Position numbers and translations under genes: made by a program | Shown here: positions 41,303-51,091 of the stretch, in pieces | Layout: every line of letters begins with the position of its first letter | How positions within the stretch are numbered: the first letter of the stretch is position 1 | Assembly (NCBI GenBank): GCA_014379585.1 | Contig: JACMLN010000042.1 | Coordinates: 1-55,067, forward strand | Reading direction: 5' to 3' | DNA length: 55,067 nt | Source of the DNA: Gloeobacterales cyanobacterium ES-bin-313 | Lineage (GTDB): Bacteria; Cyanobacteriota; Cyanobacteriia; Gloeobacterales; Gloeobacteraceae | Notes under the pieces: generated by a model | The model's database searches: none | Told to the model about the DNA's origin: nothing | Seen by the model: the letters and a program-made list of their open reading frames with translations, nothing else

Positions 41303-41488
41303 ATGATCAAACTTGACCAATTTTTGAAACTTATGGGTGCGGTCTCAACGGGTGGCGAAGCGAAGTATCGCATTCAGGAAGGGCATGTCAAAGTCAATGG
41401 TGAACAGGAACTTCGACGTGGACGAAAACTTGTTCTCGGAGACATTGTTGATCTCGAAGGAAAAAGCTTCAAAGTAGAAATCGAGTAA
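41303..41488 (+). CDS. S4-domain RNA-binding protein (YbcJ-like)
   Basis: A 61-residue protein made almost entirely of one S4 domain: MIKLDQFLKLMGAVSTGGEA, then GHVKVNGEQELRRGRKLVLG and DIVDLEGK. This is the small single-S4 family (YbcJ/YaaA-like) thought to bind structured RNA. It has its own -10 box and ribosome site and is enclosed by two inverted R1 repeats, which makes its neighbourhood unusual although the gene itself looks intact and ordinary. Confidence 0.9.
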   Translation: MIKLDQFLKLMGAVSTGGEAKYRIQEGHVKVNGEQELRRGRKLVLGDIVDLEGKSFKVEIE

Positions 41489-41532
41489 CTCCAAATGATT
41501 GATCAAATTCAATGTTATCTTTCCGCATGACC

Positions 41533-41814
41533 CGGTTTTCGCCATGAGTCTGGGACGCACCACCTCATGACCCGGTTTTCGCCATGAGCCTGGGACGCGC
41601 AGCGTCATACCTACCGTGCCACCAGTCCACAGACTCCGGTGGTCGCGCACCCGAACGCAACGTGCCAAAAAGACTGCGCAACCGATTATCACTCAGCATC
41701 AAGCCACTAAAGTTGCCAAGGGGGTGTGGGGGACAGGCAGTCTGTCCCCCACGGGGTGGGAGTCCAGAGGGAGGGGCTTGCCCCTTCCCTTTGGTGCCGT
41801 TCGCCATCTTTATC
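41533..41814 (+). repeat. Dispersed repeat R1, copy C (forward orientation)
   Basis: The forward partner of copy B. It starts CGGTTTTCGCCATGAG, carries the same internal duplication (CATGAcCCGGTTTTCGCC repeated at about 42-bp distance), the palindrome GGGGGACAGGCAGTCTGTCCCCC, and ends TTCGCCATCTTTATC. The copy ends 40 bp before kynU. Open frames reading through it into kynU are artefacts. Confidence 0.9.
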
Positions 41815-41854
41815 GGATCAGCCAAAAATCTCAAAACCGAGTGTAAAAGATAAA

Positions 41855-43084
41855 ATGATTTCCCGCAATCAAGCTCTAGCCCTAGATGCTATAGATCCTC
41901 TAAAAGACTTTCGCCAGCAATTTATCTTGCCCGAAAAGATTATTTATCTCGATGGCAACTCCTTAGGTGCACTGCCTAAACGCACACCCATATACCTCCA
42001 AGAAATAATCCAAAAACAGTGGGGCGAAGATCTCATCAAAAGTTGGAATCTCCATAATTGGATTCATTGGCCACAAACAGTCGGTACCAAGATTGCCCGT
42101 TTGATTGGGGCAAAACCTCACGAAGTCATAGTCGCAGATTCAACTTCGGTAAATCTATTTAAGCTCCTCGCTGGAGCATTGAAATTGCGTCCTGATAGAC
42201 GAACGATTCTATCGGAAAAAAGCAATTTCCCGACGGATCTTTATATGGCTCAGGGACTTTTGGCGCTGCTCGAAAAAGATTATCAACTGAAAATTGTTGA
42301 GCGGGAAATGCTCATTGAGTCCATCGATCACTCCGTAGCATTGGTCATGGTGACAGAAGTCAATTATTTGACAGGCCATCGCCACAATCTGAAAACTTTG
42401 GCAGAAGCGGCTCATGGGCAAGGAGCTTTGATACTGGTGGATCTGGCTCACAGTGCAGGGGCAATGCCTGTAGATCTGAATCAAAACAGCATCGATTTGG
42501 CGGTCGGCTGCGGCTACAAGTACCTAAATGGTGGCCCTGGTGCTCCTGCATATTTGTATATTTCTGAAGCTCTACAGGCGGATTTTCCAGCATTCTTAGC
42601 CGGTTGGCTAGGTCACGCCGATCCCTTTGCCTTCACAGAAAACTATGTCCCTGCCTTTGGTATGAATCGCCATCTCTGTGGCACACCCCCGATTCTGAGC
42701 CTTGCCGCCCTCGACTGTGGTCTCAATATCTGCTTAGAAGCCGACTTGCAGGCCATTCGCCAGAAATCTCTGGCACTTGGGGACTTGTTTATTGACCAAG
42801 TTGAAGCCCATTGCCCTGAACTCGTCTTGGCAACCCCGAGAGATCCCGAACGGCGGGGTTCTCAGGTGAGTTTCCACCACTCCCATGGCTACGCTGTGAT
42901 GCAGGCTTTGATCGCCCAAGGCGTGATCGGCGATTTTCGCAGTCCTGATATTATCCGCTTCGGATTCGCTCCTCTTTACAACCGCTATGTCGATATTTGG
43001 GATGCTGCTGATCAACTCTGTGAGATCTTGAAGAACCGTACCTGGAGCGAACCACAGTTCCAACAGCGACAGACCGTCACTTAG
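41855..43084 (+). CDS. kynU: kynureninase
   Basis: The start MISRNQALALDAIDPLKDF at 41855 gives 409 residues, the normal size; the longer reading enters repeat copy C. Features are IYLDGNSLGALPKR, ADSTSVNLFKLLAGAL, ILVDLAHSAGAMPVDL and the PLP-Lys region VGCGYKYLNGGPGAPAY. Kynureninase cleaves kynurenine or 3-hydroxykynurenine to (hydroxy)anthranilate and alanine. No other kynurenine-pathway gene lies nearby. Confidence 0.95.
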   Translation: MISRNQALALDAIDPLKDFRQQFILPEKIIYLDGNSLGALPKRTPIYLQEIIQKQWGEDLIKSWNLHNWIHWPQTVGTKIARLIGAKPHEVIVADSTSVNLFKLLAGALKLRPDRRTILSEKSNFPTDLYMAQGLLALLEKDYQLKIVEREMLIESIDHSVALVMVTEVNYLTGHRHNLKTLAEAAHGQGALILVDLAHSAGAMPVDLNQNSIDLAVGCGYKYLNGGPGAPAYLYISEALQADFPAFLAGWLGHADPFAFTENYVPAFGMNRHLCGTPPILSLAALDCGLNICLEADLQAIRQKSLALGDLFIDQVEAHCPELVLATPRDPERRGSQVSFHHSHGYAVMQALIAQGVIGDFRSPDIIRFGFAPLYNRYVDIWDAADQLCEILKNRTWSEPQFQQRQTVT

Positions 43085-43162
43085 AGGCTATCTCTGAAGA
43101 AAATCTAAGAGCGGCATTGTGGCATTTGCGCTACTATCCCTTCATCGCGCTATTGAAACTCC

Positions 43163-44941
43163 ATGGGCAAATCTTGGCTTTGGTCTTCGCTCGCTGTTCT
43201 TTGTTTCACCATGCAGCCTGCTAGTGCTGCACCCGACTTTCCAACCAAAGCAGAAGCTACGAACTATTTGCGGACAAGTCGCTACGACGAAGATGTTGCC
43301 TATGTGCGGCGGATTGCGGCGGGGTCTGAATTTGCTCAGGTGCAGGTGATCGGTAAAACCCCCGAAGGCCGGGAGATGGTCATGCTCGTGCTCTCGAAGG
43401 ACAAAGCATTTACCCCGGAGGCTGCGCGAGCCACGGGCAAAGAAATTATTTTTATTCAAGGTGGCATCCACGCGGGCGAGATTCCAGGCAAGGATGCACT
43501 GCTTGCTCTGGCGCGGGACATGGTGATTTCTGGAACCCATCGCAACTTGTTAGATCATGCGATTGTGCTGTTTTTGCCTGTCTTTAATGTCGATGGTCAC
43601 GAACGCTTCGGCCCTTACGGACGAATCAACCAGAATGGACCAATCGAAATGGGTTGGCGTACCACAGCCCAGAATTACAATCTCAATCGAGACTTTTTGA
43701 AGGCAGACTCTCCAGAAATGCGGGCTTGGCTCGACAACTTTGCGCGCTGGTTGCCCGACATGGTGGTTGATACCCACGATACGGATGGGGCGGATTTTCA
43801 ACATGATCTGACCTACGGGATCGAGACCCACGCAAATCTCGATGCCCAGATCGTCGCATGGCAGGACAAAGCTTTCGAGAAGACGATCTTTCCAGCCTTA
43901 CAAAAAATTGGGCATAAGACAGCCCCCTATTTGCAATTCATTGACGAAAAAGATTTACGTAAGGGCTTTGCCGATAGTGCTACAGAACCGCGCTATTCGA
44001 CGGGGTATTCAGCCATCCAGAATCGATCTTCGATTTTGGTGGAAACCCACATGCTCAAGGATTACAAGACCCGCGTGATCGCCACCTACGATCTGCTGGT
44101 GGAAATCTTGACCTATATCCATCAACATCCTGGAGAGTTGCGAAAAGCTGTTGATGCTGCCGATCAGCGCACAATTGCCCGTGGAAAAATCTACGACGCA
44201 ACAGTCAATTATCCTCTCAACTTCGAACAGGGAAAAGCCTCCATCCCTTTCACTTTTCAGGGTTACGCCTACACCCGTGAATTGAGCGATATTTCTGGAT
44301 CGATTTGGGTGCTCTACGACCACAGCAAGCCTGAAACCATGCAGGTGCCTTTCTATAATCAGCAGCTTGTTGAAAAAAGTGTTGTCCCACCCATCGGCTA
44401 CATCATTCCGGTTTCGATGACGCAGGTGATCGACCATTTAAAAGCCCACCATATCGATTTCCAAACCATCGACAAGCCAACGACTGTCACAGTGGAAACC
44501 TACAAGTTTGACGAAGTCACCTGGCAATCAAAACCCTTCGAAAACCATATCCGTACCAAATCCCTCAAATTCACCAAAATTCAAAAGCAAATACCCTATC
44601 CTGCCGGATCCGTTGTGGTTCTTCTGAGTCAGCGCACAGGCAACGTGATCATGCATCTGCTTGAACCTGACGGCCCCGATTCCTTGGTGCAGTGGGGATT
44701 CCTCGATCCGATCTTCGAACCGAAAGAGTATGCAGAGGGTTACGTCATGGAGAAGATGGCGCGGGAGATGCTTGCCAAAGATCCGCAGCTAGCCCGCGAT
44801 TTTGAGCAAAAAGTGGCCGAAGATCCAGCCTTCGCCGCAAGTCCACAAGCACGGCTCGACTTTTTCTACAGGCGCACTCCTTTCTACGACGAGCGCCTGA
44901 ATATTTATCCGATTGGCCGATTACTGAAAGCCATTCCTTAA
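43163..44941 (+). CDS. exported M14-family zinc carboxypeptidase
   Basis: A 592-residue protein with a signal peptide (SSLAVLCFTMQPASAA). The zinc site HxxE is in FIQGGIHAGEIPGKDALLA, and the third ligand likely in MVVDTHDTDG. VFNVDGHERFGPYGRINQNG is a further M14 landmark and the catalytic Glu probably lies in SILVETHMLKDY. The C-terminal 250 residues form a beta-rich extension. Periplasmic peptide degradation is likely. Confidence 0.92.
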   Translation: MGKSWLWSSLAVLCFTMQPASAAPDFPTKAEATNYLRTSRYDEDVAYVRRIAAGSEFAQVQVIGKTPEGREMVMLVLSKDKAFTPEAARATGKEIIFIQGGIHAGEIPGKDALLALARDMVISGTHRNLLDHAIVLFLPVFNVDGHERFGPYGRINQNGPIEMGWRTTAQNYNLNRDFLKADSPEMRAWLDNFARWLPDMVVDTHDTDGADFQHDLTYGIETHANLDAQIVAWQDKAFEKTIFPALQKIGHKTAPYLQFIDEKDLRKGFADSATEPRYSTGYSAIQNRSSILVETHMLKDYKTRVIATYDLLVEILTYIHQHPGELRKAVDAADQRTIARGKIYDATVNYPLNFEQGKASIPFTFQGYAYTRELSDISGSIWVLYDHSKPETMQVPFYNQQLVEKSVVPPIGYIIPVSMTQVIDHLKAHHIDFQTIDKPTTVTVETYKFDEVTWQSKPFENHIRTKSLKFTKIQKQIPYPAGSVVVLLSQRTGNVIMHLLEPDGPDSLVQWGFLDPIFEPKEYAEGYVMEKMAREMLAKDPQLARDFEQKVAEDPAFAASPQARLDFFYRRTPFYDERLNIYPIGRLLKAIP

Positions 44942-44999
44942 CGACAAACGCGATGCTGTCGCTTAAGATAGGCTGAATAACCTGAATCGCCCTATCCCT

Positions 45000-46613
45000 A
45001 TGACGCTCGCCCCATCCAATCTGCCCCAGACGGCATCCGAATCTCCAACCCAGATTGGTCACGAGATGATCGCGATTCTTGACTTTGGCTCTCAGTACTC
45101 CGAATTAATTGCCCGCCGGATTCGTGAGACCAAAGTTTATTCAGAAGTCCTGAGTTACCGCACCACCATTGAAGAAATCAAGCGCCTCAATCCAAAGGGG
45201 ATCATCCTCTCCGGCGGACCAAGTTCTGTCTATGCAGAGTACTCGCCCCACAGCGATCCAGAACTCTGGGGGCTAGGTATCCCGATTCTTGGGGTCTGCT
45301 ACGGGATGCAGTTAATGGTGCAGCAACTCGGTGGACAAGTCGAACAAGCAGAGCGAGGAGAATACGGTAAAGCAGCCTTATGCATCGACGATCCGATCGA
45401 TCTGCTCACCAATGTTGAAGACGGCACAACCATGTGGATGAGCCATGGAGATTCAGTGCTTGCCATGCCTCCTGGTTTTGAACTTTTAGCCCACACAGAC
45501 AATACGCCCTGTGCGGCGATTGCTAACCACGAACGAAAGCTTTATGGAGTACAGTTCCACCCTGAAGTGGTGCATTCAAAAGGGGGAATGGCGCTCCTGC
45601 GCAACTTTGTCTATCACATCTGCGGCTGCGAGCCAGAGTGGACAACGACGACCTTTATTGATGAAGCGGTACAGGAAGTCCGTGCCCGCGTCGGCGACAA
45701 GCGGGTGCTGCTGGCTCTCTCTGGGGGAGTCGATTCTTCCACGCTCGCTTTTTTGTTGCACAGAGCCATCGGCGATAACTTGACTTGCATGTTCATCGAC
45801 CAAGGTTTCATGCGCAAAAATGAGCCAGAGCGCCTAGTCAAACTGTTTAAAGAACAGTTCAAAATTCCGGTTGTCTACGTCGATGCTGGTGAACGCTTCG
45901 TCTCAAAACTGGCAGGTGTGAGTGACCCAGAGCAAAAGCGCAAAATCATCGGCAACGAATTTATCCAGGTCTTCGAGCAAGAATCCCTCCGCCTTGGCCC
46001 CTTTGACTACCTCGCCCAAGGCACCCTCTACCCAGACATTATCGAATCGAGCGGTGAAAATATTGATCCGCGCACGGGTGAACGGGTTGCTGTCAAAATT
46101 AAGTCCCACCACAATGTCGGCGGCCTACCAGAAAATCTACGCTTCAAACTTGTAGAACCCCTGCGTCGCCTCTTCAAAGACGAAGTTCGCCAGGTCGGTC
46201 GGACCCTCGGATTGCCCGAAGAGATCGTTCAGCGTCAACCTTTCCCAGGGCCCGGTCTGGCCATTCGCGTTCTCGGTGATGTCACGCCCGAAAAGCTGGA
46301 AATGGTGCGCGAAGCGGATTTTATTGTCCGCCAAGAAGTCAACCGCTCTGGCAGTTATAACCATTACTGGCAATCTTTTGCGGTGCTTCTCCCGGTCAAA
46401 TCTGTTGGAGTCATGGGCGACCAACGTACCTACGCCTACACCATTGCCCTGCGCTTCGTCACTTCCGAAGATGGCATGACTGCTGACTGGGCACGGGTTC
46501 CTTATGACCTGCTCGAAACGATTTCGACCCGCATCGTCAACGAAGTACGCGGCATCAACCGCGTCGTCCTCGACATTACTTCCAAGCCACCAGGCACCAT
46601 CGAGTGGGAGTAG
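45000..46613 (+). CDS. guaA: GMP synthase (glutamine-hydrolysing)
   Basis: A 537-residue protein with class I glutamine amidotransferase domain ([20 protein letters not shown]; nucleophile Cys in [25 protein letters not shown]), ATP-pyrophosphatase domain ([17 protein letters not shown]) and the GMP synthase dimerisation domain ([16 protein letters not shown]). The first 22 residues extend beyond the core; an internal ATG at 45066 is an alternative start. A hairpin terminator follows. Confidence 0.97.
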   Translation: MTLAPSNLPQTASESPTQIGHEMIAILDFGSQYSELIARRIRETKVYSEVLSYRTTIEEIKRLNPKGIILSGGPSSVYAEYSPHSDPELWGLGIPILGVCYGMQLMVQQLGGQVEQAERGEYGKAALCIDDPIDLLTNVEDGTTMWMSHGDSVLAMPPGFELLAHTDNTPCAAIANHERKLYGVQFHPEVVHSKGGMALLRNFVYHICGCEPEWTTTTFIDEAVQEVRARVGDKRVLLALSGGVDSSTLAFLLHRAIGDNLTCMFIDQGFMRKNEPERLVKLFKEQFKIPVVYVDAGERFVSKLAGVSDPEQKRKIIGNEFIQVFEQESLRLGPFDYLAQGTLYPDIIESSGENIDPRTGERVAVKIKSHHNVGGLPENLRFKLVEPLRRLFKDEVRQVGRTLGLPEEIVQRQPFPGPGLAIRVLGDVTPEKLEMVREADFIVRQEVNRSGSYNHYWQSFAVLLPVKSVGVMGDQRTYAYTIALRFVTSEDGMTADWARVPYDLLETISTRIVNEVRGINRVVLDITSKPPGTIEWE

Positions 46614-46633
46614 GGGCGCAGTTTGCTGCGCCC
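46614..46633 (+). terminator. Hairpin after guaA (REP-like palindrome, copy 2)
   Basis: GGGCGCAG-TTTG-CTGCGCCC is a perfect 8-bp stem with a tetraloop immediately after the guaA stop, followed by TTCC. It could stop transcription, but lacks a clear T-run, and it closely resembles the palindrome at 6499-6518. Confidence 0.5.
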
Positions 46634-46791
46634 TTCCAAATCTAATAAAACAACCAAAAGTTTTCGCTGCGCTCAGCAATCATGTATTCTTCCAAATTTT
46701 GAGGAGTTCTGAGGCAAAATAGTTCACTGTCGGCAGGAAGGGCTGCAAAGCTGTGTTACTTTGTGGCCTGAAACTGCCCGCAAGGATTTTG

Positions 46792-48156
46792 ATGATGGCC
46801 CGACGTATACTCCTCTCGCTTTTGTTCACCTTGAGTTTCGCGCCGATGCCAGTGCTTGCCCGAGAACAAGCATCGATGCGGCCTTTTGGCACACTTAGGG
46901 AGCAGGCAGATCTGCAGCAGCAGTGGCTAGCAAAACGTCTCGACACTATCTTGCCCCGACTCATGCGGCGCTACGGGGTCGATATGTGGGTCGTCCCGAT
47001 GCGGGAGTATGCAGAGGATCCGGTGTTTAGTTCCCTCGTTGCTCCGACCACCTTCGCAGCTCGCCGCCGGACGATCTATCTGTTCTTTGATCGAGGCGGT
47101 GAAAAAGGCATCGAGCGCATTGCGCTCGGTGGTGGCTCACAGGGTGGAGTCTTTCAGTCTGTACGCTCGACGAAGACCCTGGCAAGCGGCGGCCAGGCAG
47201 AACTCTGGGGGGATCAACAGTGGCAAGTGCTCAAGGATGCGATCGAGGAGCGCCAGCCGAAGACAATTGCCATTAATATCTCGCGCACCTTCGCCTTTGC
47301 CGATGGGCTGACCGCTGGAGAGTACGAAGGCATGCAAACAGCCCTCGGCTCCAAGTGGAACCAACGGATGCGCCGCGCCGAGGGCTTGGCTGTTGACTTC
47401 ATTGCCACTCGCCTGCCCGAAGAGGAAGTGTTTTATCGAAAGCTCAACAAGCTGACATGGGAGGTGATCTCGACCGCTTTTTCCAACCAGGTAATTACGC
47501 CGGGCGTGACGCGAACCGAGGATGTGGTCTGGTGGATGCGTCAACAACTCAATGACCTAGGACTGGGCACTTGGTTTCAGCCTTCGGTCGAAGTGCAACG
47601 CCAGGGAATGACCGAGTCACAACTGGCCGACAACCCAGTCATCCAAAGAGGCGATGTTCTCCATTGTGACTTTGGCATCACCGCACTGCGCCTCAACACC
47701 GATACCCAGCACATGGCTTATGTCCTCAAGACCGGAGAGACAGAGCCACCTGCTGGACTCAAAAAAGCACTCTTGACCTCGAACCGCCTACAAGACATTG
47801 TGCTTTCCGAGATCCGACCCGGACGCTCTGGAAACGAGATCCTCGCTGCTTCTTTAAAGAAAATGCGCGAACAGCAAATCGACGGCACAGTTTACTCCCA
47901 CCCGATTGGCTTGCATGGCCACGGTGCTGGGCCATTGATTGGCCTCTGGGATTACCAAGAGGGTGTACCAGGGCGCGGGGATCATCAGGTGATCCCCAAT
48001 CAATGGTTTTCCATCGAATTGCAGGCAACTTCACCAGTCGCCGAGTGGGGAGGCCAGAAGCTAAAGTCGGCTCAAGAAGAAGACATGATGATCGATGGGC
48101 TTGGGCAAGCAAGATGGGCTCACCAGAGGCAGACGGCCTTTCATCTTGTTCGCTAG
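46792..48156 (+). CDS. exported M24-family (Xaa-Pro aminopeptidase-like) metallopeptidase
   Basis: An ATG-ATG pair lies 6-9 bp after AAGGA; from 46792 the protein has 454 residues with a signal peptide (LLSLLFTLSFAPMPVLA). The C-terminal pita-bread domain has VLHCDFGITALRLNTDTQHM with two Asp, SHPIGLHGHGAGPLIGLWD with the His, and NQWFSIELQ with a Glu metal ligand. It is an Xaa-Pro peptidase-like enzyme in the periplasm; the metal-site spacing is slightly unlike E. coli PepP. Confidence 0.88.
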   Translation: MMARRILLSLLFTLSFAPMPVLAREQASMRPFGTLREQADLQQQWLAKRLDTILPRLMRRYGVDMWVVPMREYAEDPVFSSLVAPTTFAARRRTIYLFFDRGGEKGIERIALGGGSQGGVFQSVRSTKTLASGGQAELWGDQQWQVLKDAIEERQPKTIAINISRTFAFADGLTAGEYEGMQTALGSKWNQRMRRAEGLAVDFIATRLPEEEVFYRKLNKLTWEVISTAFSNQVITPGVTRTEDVVWWMRQQLNDLGLGTWFQPSVEVQRQGMTESQLADNPVIQRGDVLHCDFGITALRLNTDTQHMAYVLKTGETEPPAGLKKALLTSNRLQDIVLSEIRPGRSGNEILAASLKKMREQQIDGTVYSHPIGLHGHGAGPLIGLWDYQEGVPGRGDHQVIPNQWFSIELQATSPVAEWGGQKLKSAQEEDMMIDGLGQARWAHQRQTAFHLVR

Positions 48157-48273
48157 TGCAGTAAATCGAACATTGAATGTCTAGATGAACACAAGAAAAC
48201 AGTCCTTCAGAATGCAGATTTTGAAAGGACTACTATGCAACATTGAGCATACATGTAATGAGGTGCAAATGTA

Positions 48274-48846
48274 ATGTCAATACAATTAAAGCTCTCTCAA
48301 GGTCTAGCCTTTTTGATGTTGACTGGTGCCCTGCTTAGCTCAGGAGCAGAAGCAGCAACTTTCAACTTCACATCAACACTCAGTGGTAGTCAAGAAAATC
48401 CAGCAGTGCCCACTTTAGCCACTGGTTCTGCCACAGCTACCCTCGTCGGCGATTTTGGCGCTAGCAACTGGGTATTCACCTACTCCGGTAGTTATAGCGA
48501 TCTGACCACAAACCGTACAGTCAACCACATTCACAATGCCCCTGCAGGTACAAATGGCCCAGTTGTCTTCGATCTCACAAATGGAACGATAACAGGAACC
48601 ACTAGTGGTATCTTCACTGGTGATTGGACTTTTGCAGAAGGGTTGACTGATACCTTTGCTACCTCACTGATTAACAATGGCATGTACTTCAACATCCACA
48701 GCACAACCTACGCTGGTGGGGAAATTCGTGGTCAGATCTTGGTATCCGAACCCATACCTGAACCATCCGGGGTATTGGCGACACTGTTCCTCGCGGGCAG
48801 TGGTGTCTGCTTGAAGCTACGCCGTAAATCCTCTGCATCTGCCTAA
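48274..48846 (+). CDS. CHRD-domain protein with PEP-CTERM tag
   Basis: A 190-residue exported protein. After a signal peptide (LAFLMLTGALLSSGAEA) comes a CHRD domain (TSTLSGSQENPAVPTLATGS, VNHIHNAPAGTNGPVVFDL, FNIHSTTYAGGEIRGQI) known from chordin and bacterial surface proteins. The C-terminus is a PEP-CTERM sorting signal (IPEPSGVLATLFLAGSGVC then LKLRRK). It should be anchored or released by an exosortase system that lies outside the window. Confidence 0.93.
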   Translation: MSIQLKLSQGLAFLMLTGALLSSGAEAATFNFTSTLSGSQENPAVPTLATGSATATLVGDFGASNWVFTYSGSYSDLTTNRTVNHIHNAPAGTNGPVVFDLTNGTITGTTSGIFTGDWTFAEGLTDTFATSLINNGMYFNIHSTTYAGGEIRGQILVSEPIPEPSGVLATLFLAGSGVCLKLRRKSSASA

Positions 48847-48853
48847 GCCACTC

Positions 48854-48883
48854 ACCACAAGCCTCCACTTGGAGGCTTGTGGT
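48854..48883 (+). terminator. Strong hairpin after the CHRD gene
   Basis: ACCACAAGCCTCCA pairs perfectly with TGGAGGCTTGTGGT over 14 bp with almost no loop. It lies 8 bp after the CHRD stop. A T-run is missing, so termination efficiency is uncertain. Confidence 0.65.
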
Positions 48884-49026
48884 TATGGGCGAAGATCAAT
48901 AGATTCTATGAACACTGCTTCCTCTTCAGAACGAATGCTAATCCAAAGATAATTCTTTACTCCTTAATCCCAATCGACTTGCTTGGGTTTGCGCGTAAAA
49001 TAGGAAATGTCGCGCTGTGAAAGCCT

Positions 49027-49974
49027 GTGCTCACCACTGATCCCAATCCGATTACCAACGACAATCAGACAGAACTGACCCACTGGGTAGGCAATACGCC
49101 ATTGATCCGGCTGAATCGGGTTGTCGCTGGTCTTAGCCCCCAAGTTGAGATCTACGGCAAGGCCGAGTACTTCAACCCAGGCGGATCGGTAAAGGATCGG
49201 CCTGCTCTGAATATGATCTTGGAAGGCGAGCGCAGCGGAAAACTAACCCATGACAAAATGATTCTCGATGCCACATCGGGTAACACCGGGATCGCCTACG
49301 CCTGGATTGCGGCACGGCGCGGCTACAAAGTCAAACTGGCGTTGCCGCTAAACGCCTCAGAAGAGCGCAAACGGATTCTCAAAGCCTACGGAGTTGAACT
49401 GATCCTCACCGATCCCACCCTCGGCTCTGACGGCGCAATTCAGGCGGCACAGGCCATCTATCGTCAAGATCCGGATCGCTATTTTTATCCAGACCAGTAC
49501 AGCAACAACGCCAACTGGCAGGCTCATTATTTGACCACAGGTGTCGAAGTCTATCGCCAGACCCACAGTCGGGTCACCCACTTCGTTGCGGGACTGGGGA
49601 CCTCAGGTACTTGCATGGGGGTCGGTCGTCGGCTTAAAGAATACAACCCTGGAATTCAAGTGGTGGCGATGCAACCTGACTCGCCATTCCACGGACTTGA
49701 AGGGTTAAAGCATATGGAGACAGCGATTGTCCCTGCCATTTACGATCAGCAATTTCCTGATCGGCAAATTGAAGTGTCTACAGACGCAGCACAACGCATG
49801 GTCAAGCGCCTCGCCCGCGAAGAAGGGCTGCTCGTCGGCATTTCAGCAGGAGCGAACGTTGTGGCGGCTTTGGCTGTTGCCCAAGAATTGACCAACGCTG
49901 TGATTGTCACTGTCTTTTGTGACAGCGCGGATAAGTATCTTTCAGAGCGTTTTTGGGACGATCCAGCCCTCTAA
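49027..49974 (+). CDS. cysM: cysteine synthase (CysM-like)
   Basis: A GTG start gives 315 residues. VGNTPLIRLNRV opens the fold, the PLP Lys is in NPGGSVKDRPALNMI, with DATSGNTGIAYAW and GLGTSGTCMGVGRRL for phosphate and substrate binding and SAGANVVAAL near the end. The KDRPALxMI context is closer to CysM than CysK. It makes cysteine from O-acetylserine (or another activated serine) and sulfide. Confidence 0.92.
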   Translation: MLTTDPNPITNDNQTELTHWVGNTPLIRLNRVVAGLSPQVEIYGKAEYFNPGGSVKDRPALNMILEGERSGKLTHDKMILDATSGNTGIAYAWIAARRGYKVKLALPLNASEERKRILKAYGVELILTDPTLGSDGAIQAAQAIYRQDPDRYFYPDQYSNNANWQAHYLTTGVEVYRQTHSRVTHFVAGLGTSGTCMGVGRRLKEYNPGIQVVAMQPDSPFHGLEGLKHMETAIVPAIYDQQFPDRQIEVSTDAAQRMVKRLAREEGLLVGISAGANVVAALAVAQELTNAVIVTVFCDSADKYLSERFWDDPAL

Positions 49975-50091
49975 AAATGTGTTCTTGACGACTTGCTGTA
50001 CGTTGAGAGGTACTCTATAGTGCAATGATGCCGAGATCTGCTGGAACTGCGAGCAGATCTTGAACAGCAAAGTATTTAGTGGCGGTAGCGA

Positions 50092-51075
50092 ATGGATGTC
50101 CTGGTCACAGGTATAGGCGGACAGGATGGTTACTACCTCAGTGAGTTGCTCTTGCGGCAGGGACACACAGTTTGCGGTATCTACCGCTCCGACCATTCCG
50201 TTCATCTTTTAGAACCGCTCGCCAACCAGTACGGTCAGTCCCTCGTTTTGATCCGTGGAGATGCAATGGATCCGGCCTTTCTGCGTCGGCTTATTGTCGA
50301 AGCTGAACCGCGTTACATCTACAACTTGGCAGCCCAAAGCCGCGTCGGGGAGAGTTTTCGTTTTCCTGTGCAGACGATCCAAGTAAACGCGTTGGTGCCT
50401 CTGTACATCTTAGAAACGATCCGCGAGTGCAATCCCAAAATTCGATTTTTCCAAGCTTGTTCTTCGGAAATTTTTGGCGAATGTCCCCCCGTCCCCCAAA
50501 ATGAAGACACACCGCTGGCTCCCCTCAGTCCGTATGCTGTCTCCAAGGCAAGCGCTTACTGGCTTGTGAAGACCTATCGACGGGCCTTCGATCTGTTTGC
50601 CTGCAATGCCATCTTGTACAATCACGAGTCGCCGCTTCGGGATCAAAGCTTTTTATCTGGAAAAGTGGTGCGCGCAGTCGCTGAAATTCTCAACGGTAGA
50701 CAAACTGTCCTCACTTTGGGCAATCTAGATGTCAAGCGGGACTGGGGGTTTGCCGGAGATTATGTAGAAGCAATGCGCCTGATGATGGAGCAACCAGAAG
50801 CCCGCGACTATATTATTGCCACTGGAGAGACCCACAGTGTTGGGGAATTTGTCGAAATTGCCTTCGCTCACGTCGGTCTTGACTGGCAAAAATATGTCCA
50901 AGTGGACGAAAAGCTGCTACGTCCCGTCGATGCGCATCTTATGATGGGGGACGCGACCCTGGCACGGCAAACCCTTGGCTGGCAACCACGCTGCGATTTT
51001 CGTAGATTAGTTGCCTTGATGGTGGATGCTGCAGTTGCTCACAGTACAGTTGCAACGCAAGTTGGTCAAGAATAG
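50092..51075 (+). CDS. GDP-mannose 4,6-dehydratase-like SDR (paralogue 1)
   Basis: A 327-residue extended [23 protein letters not shown] is the NAD(P)-binding start, [20 protein letters not shown] and the catalytic [12 protein letters not shown] (Tyr...Lys) follow, and NHESPL and [16 protein letters not shown] are shared with Gmd. It departs from Gmd in the GIYRSDHSV segment where Gmd has GLLRRSS. It may be a second dehydratase or a GDP-4-keto-6-deoxymannose reductase. The gmd gene follows 16 bp later. Confidence 0.85.
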   Translation: MDVLVTGIGGQDGYYLSELLLRQGHTVCGIYRSDHSVHLLEPLANQYGQSLVLIRGDAMDPAFLRRLIVEAEPRYIYNLAAQSRVGESFRFPVQTIQVNALVPLYILETIRECNPKIRFFQACSSEIFGECPPVPQNEDTPLAPLSPYAVSKASAYWLVKTYRRAFDLFACNAILYNHESPLRDQSFLSGKVVRAVAEILNGRQTVLTLGNLDVKRDWGFAGDYVEAMRLMMEQPEARDYIIATGETHSVGEFVEIAFAHVGLDWQKYVQVDEKLLRPVDAHLMMGDATLARQTLGWQPRCDFRRLVALMVDAAVAHSTVATQVGQE

Positions 51076-51091
51076 TAACACAAGGAGAGGT

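Noticed and set aside
41345-41853. Open frames of 76-115 codons across repeat copies B, C and D with similar peptides
   Set aside because: They appear in several frames and both strands of the same repeat and break between copies; similarity is at DNA level, not protein level.
41726-41854. N-terminal extension of kynureninase
   Set aside because: Encoded by repeat copy C; the family starts at 41855.
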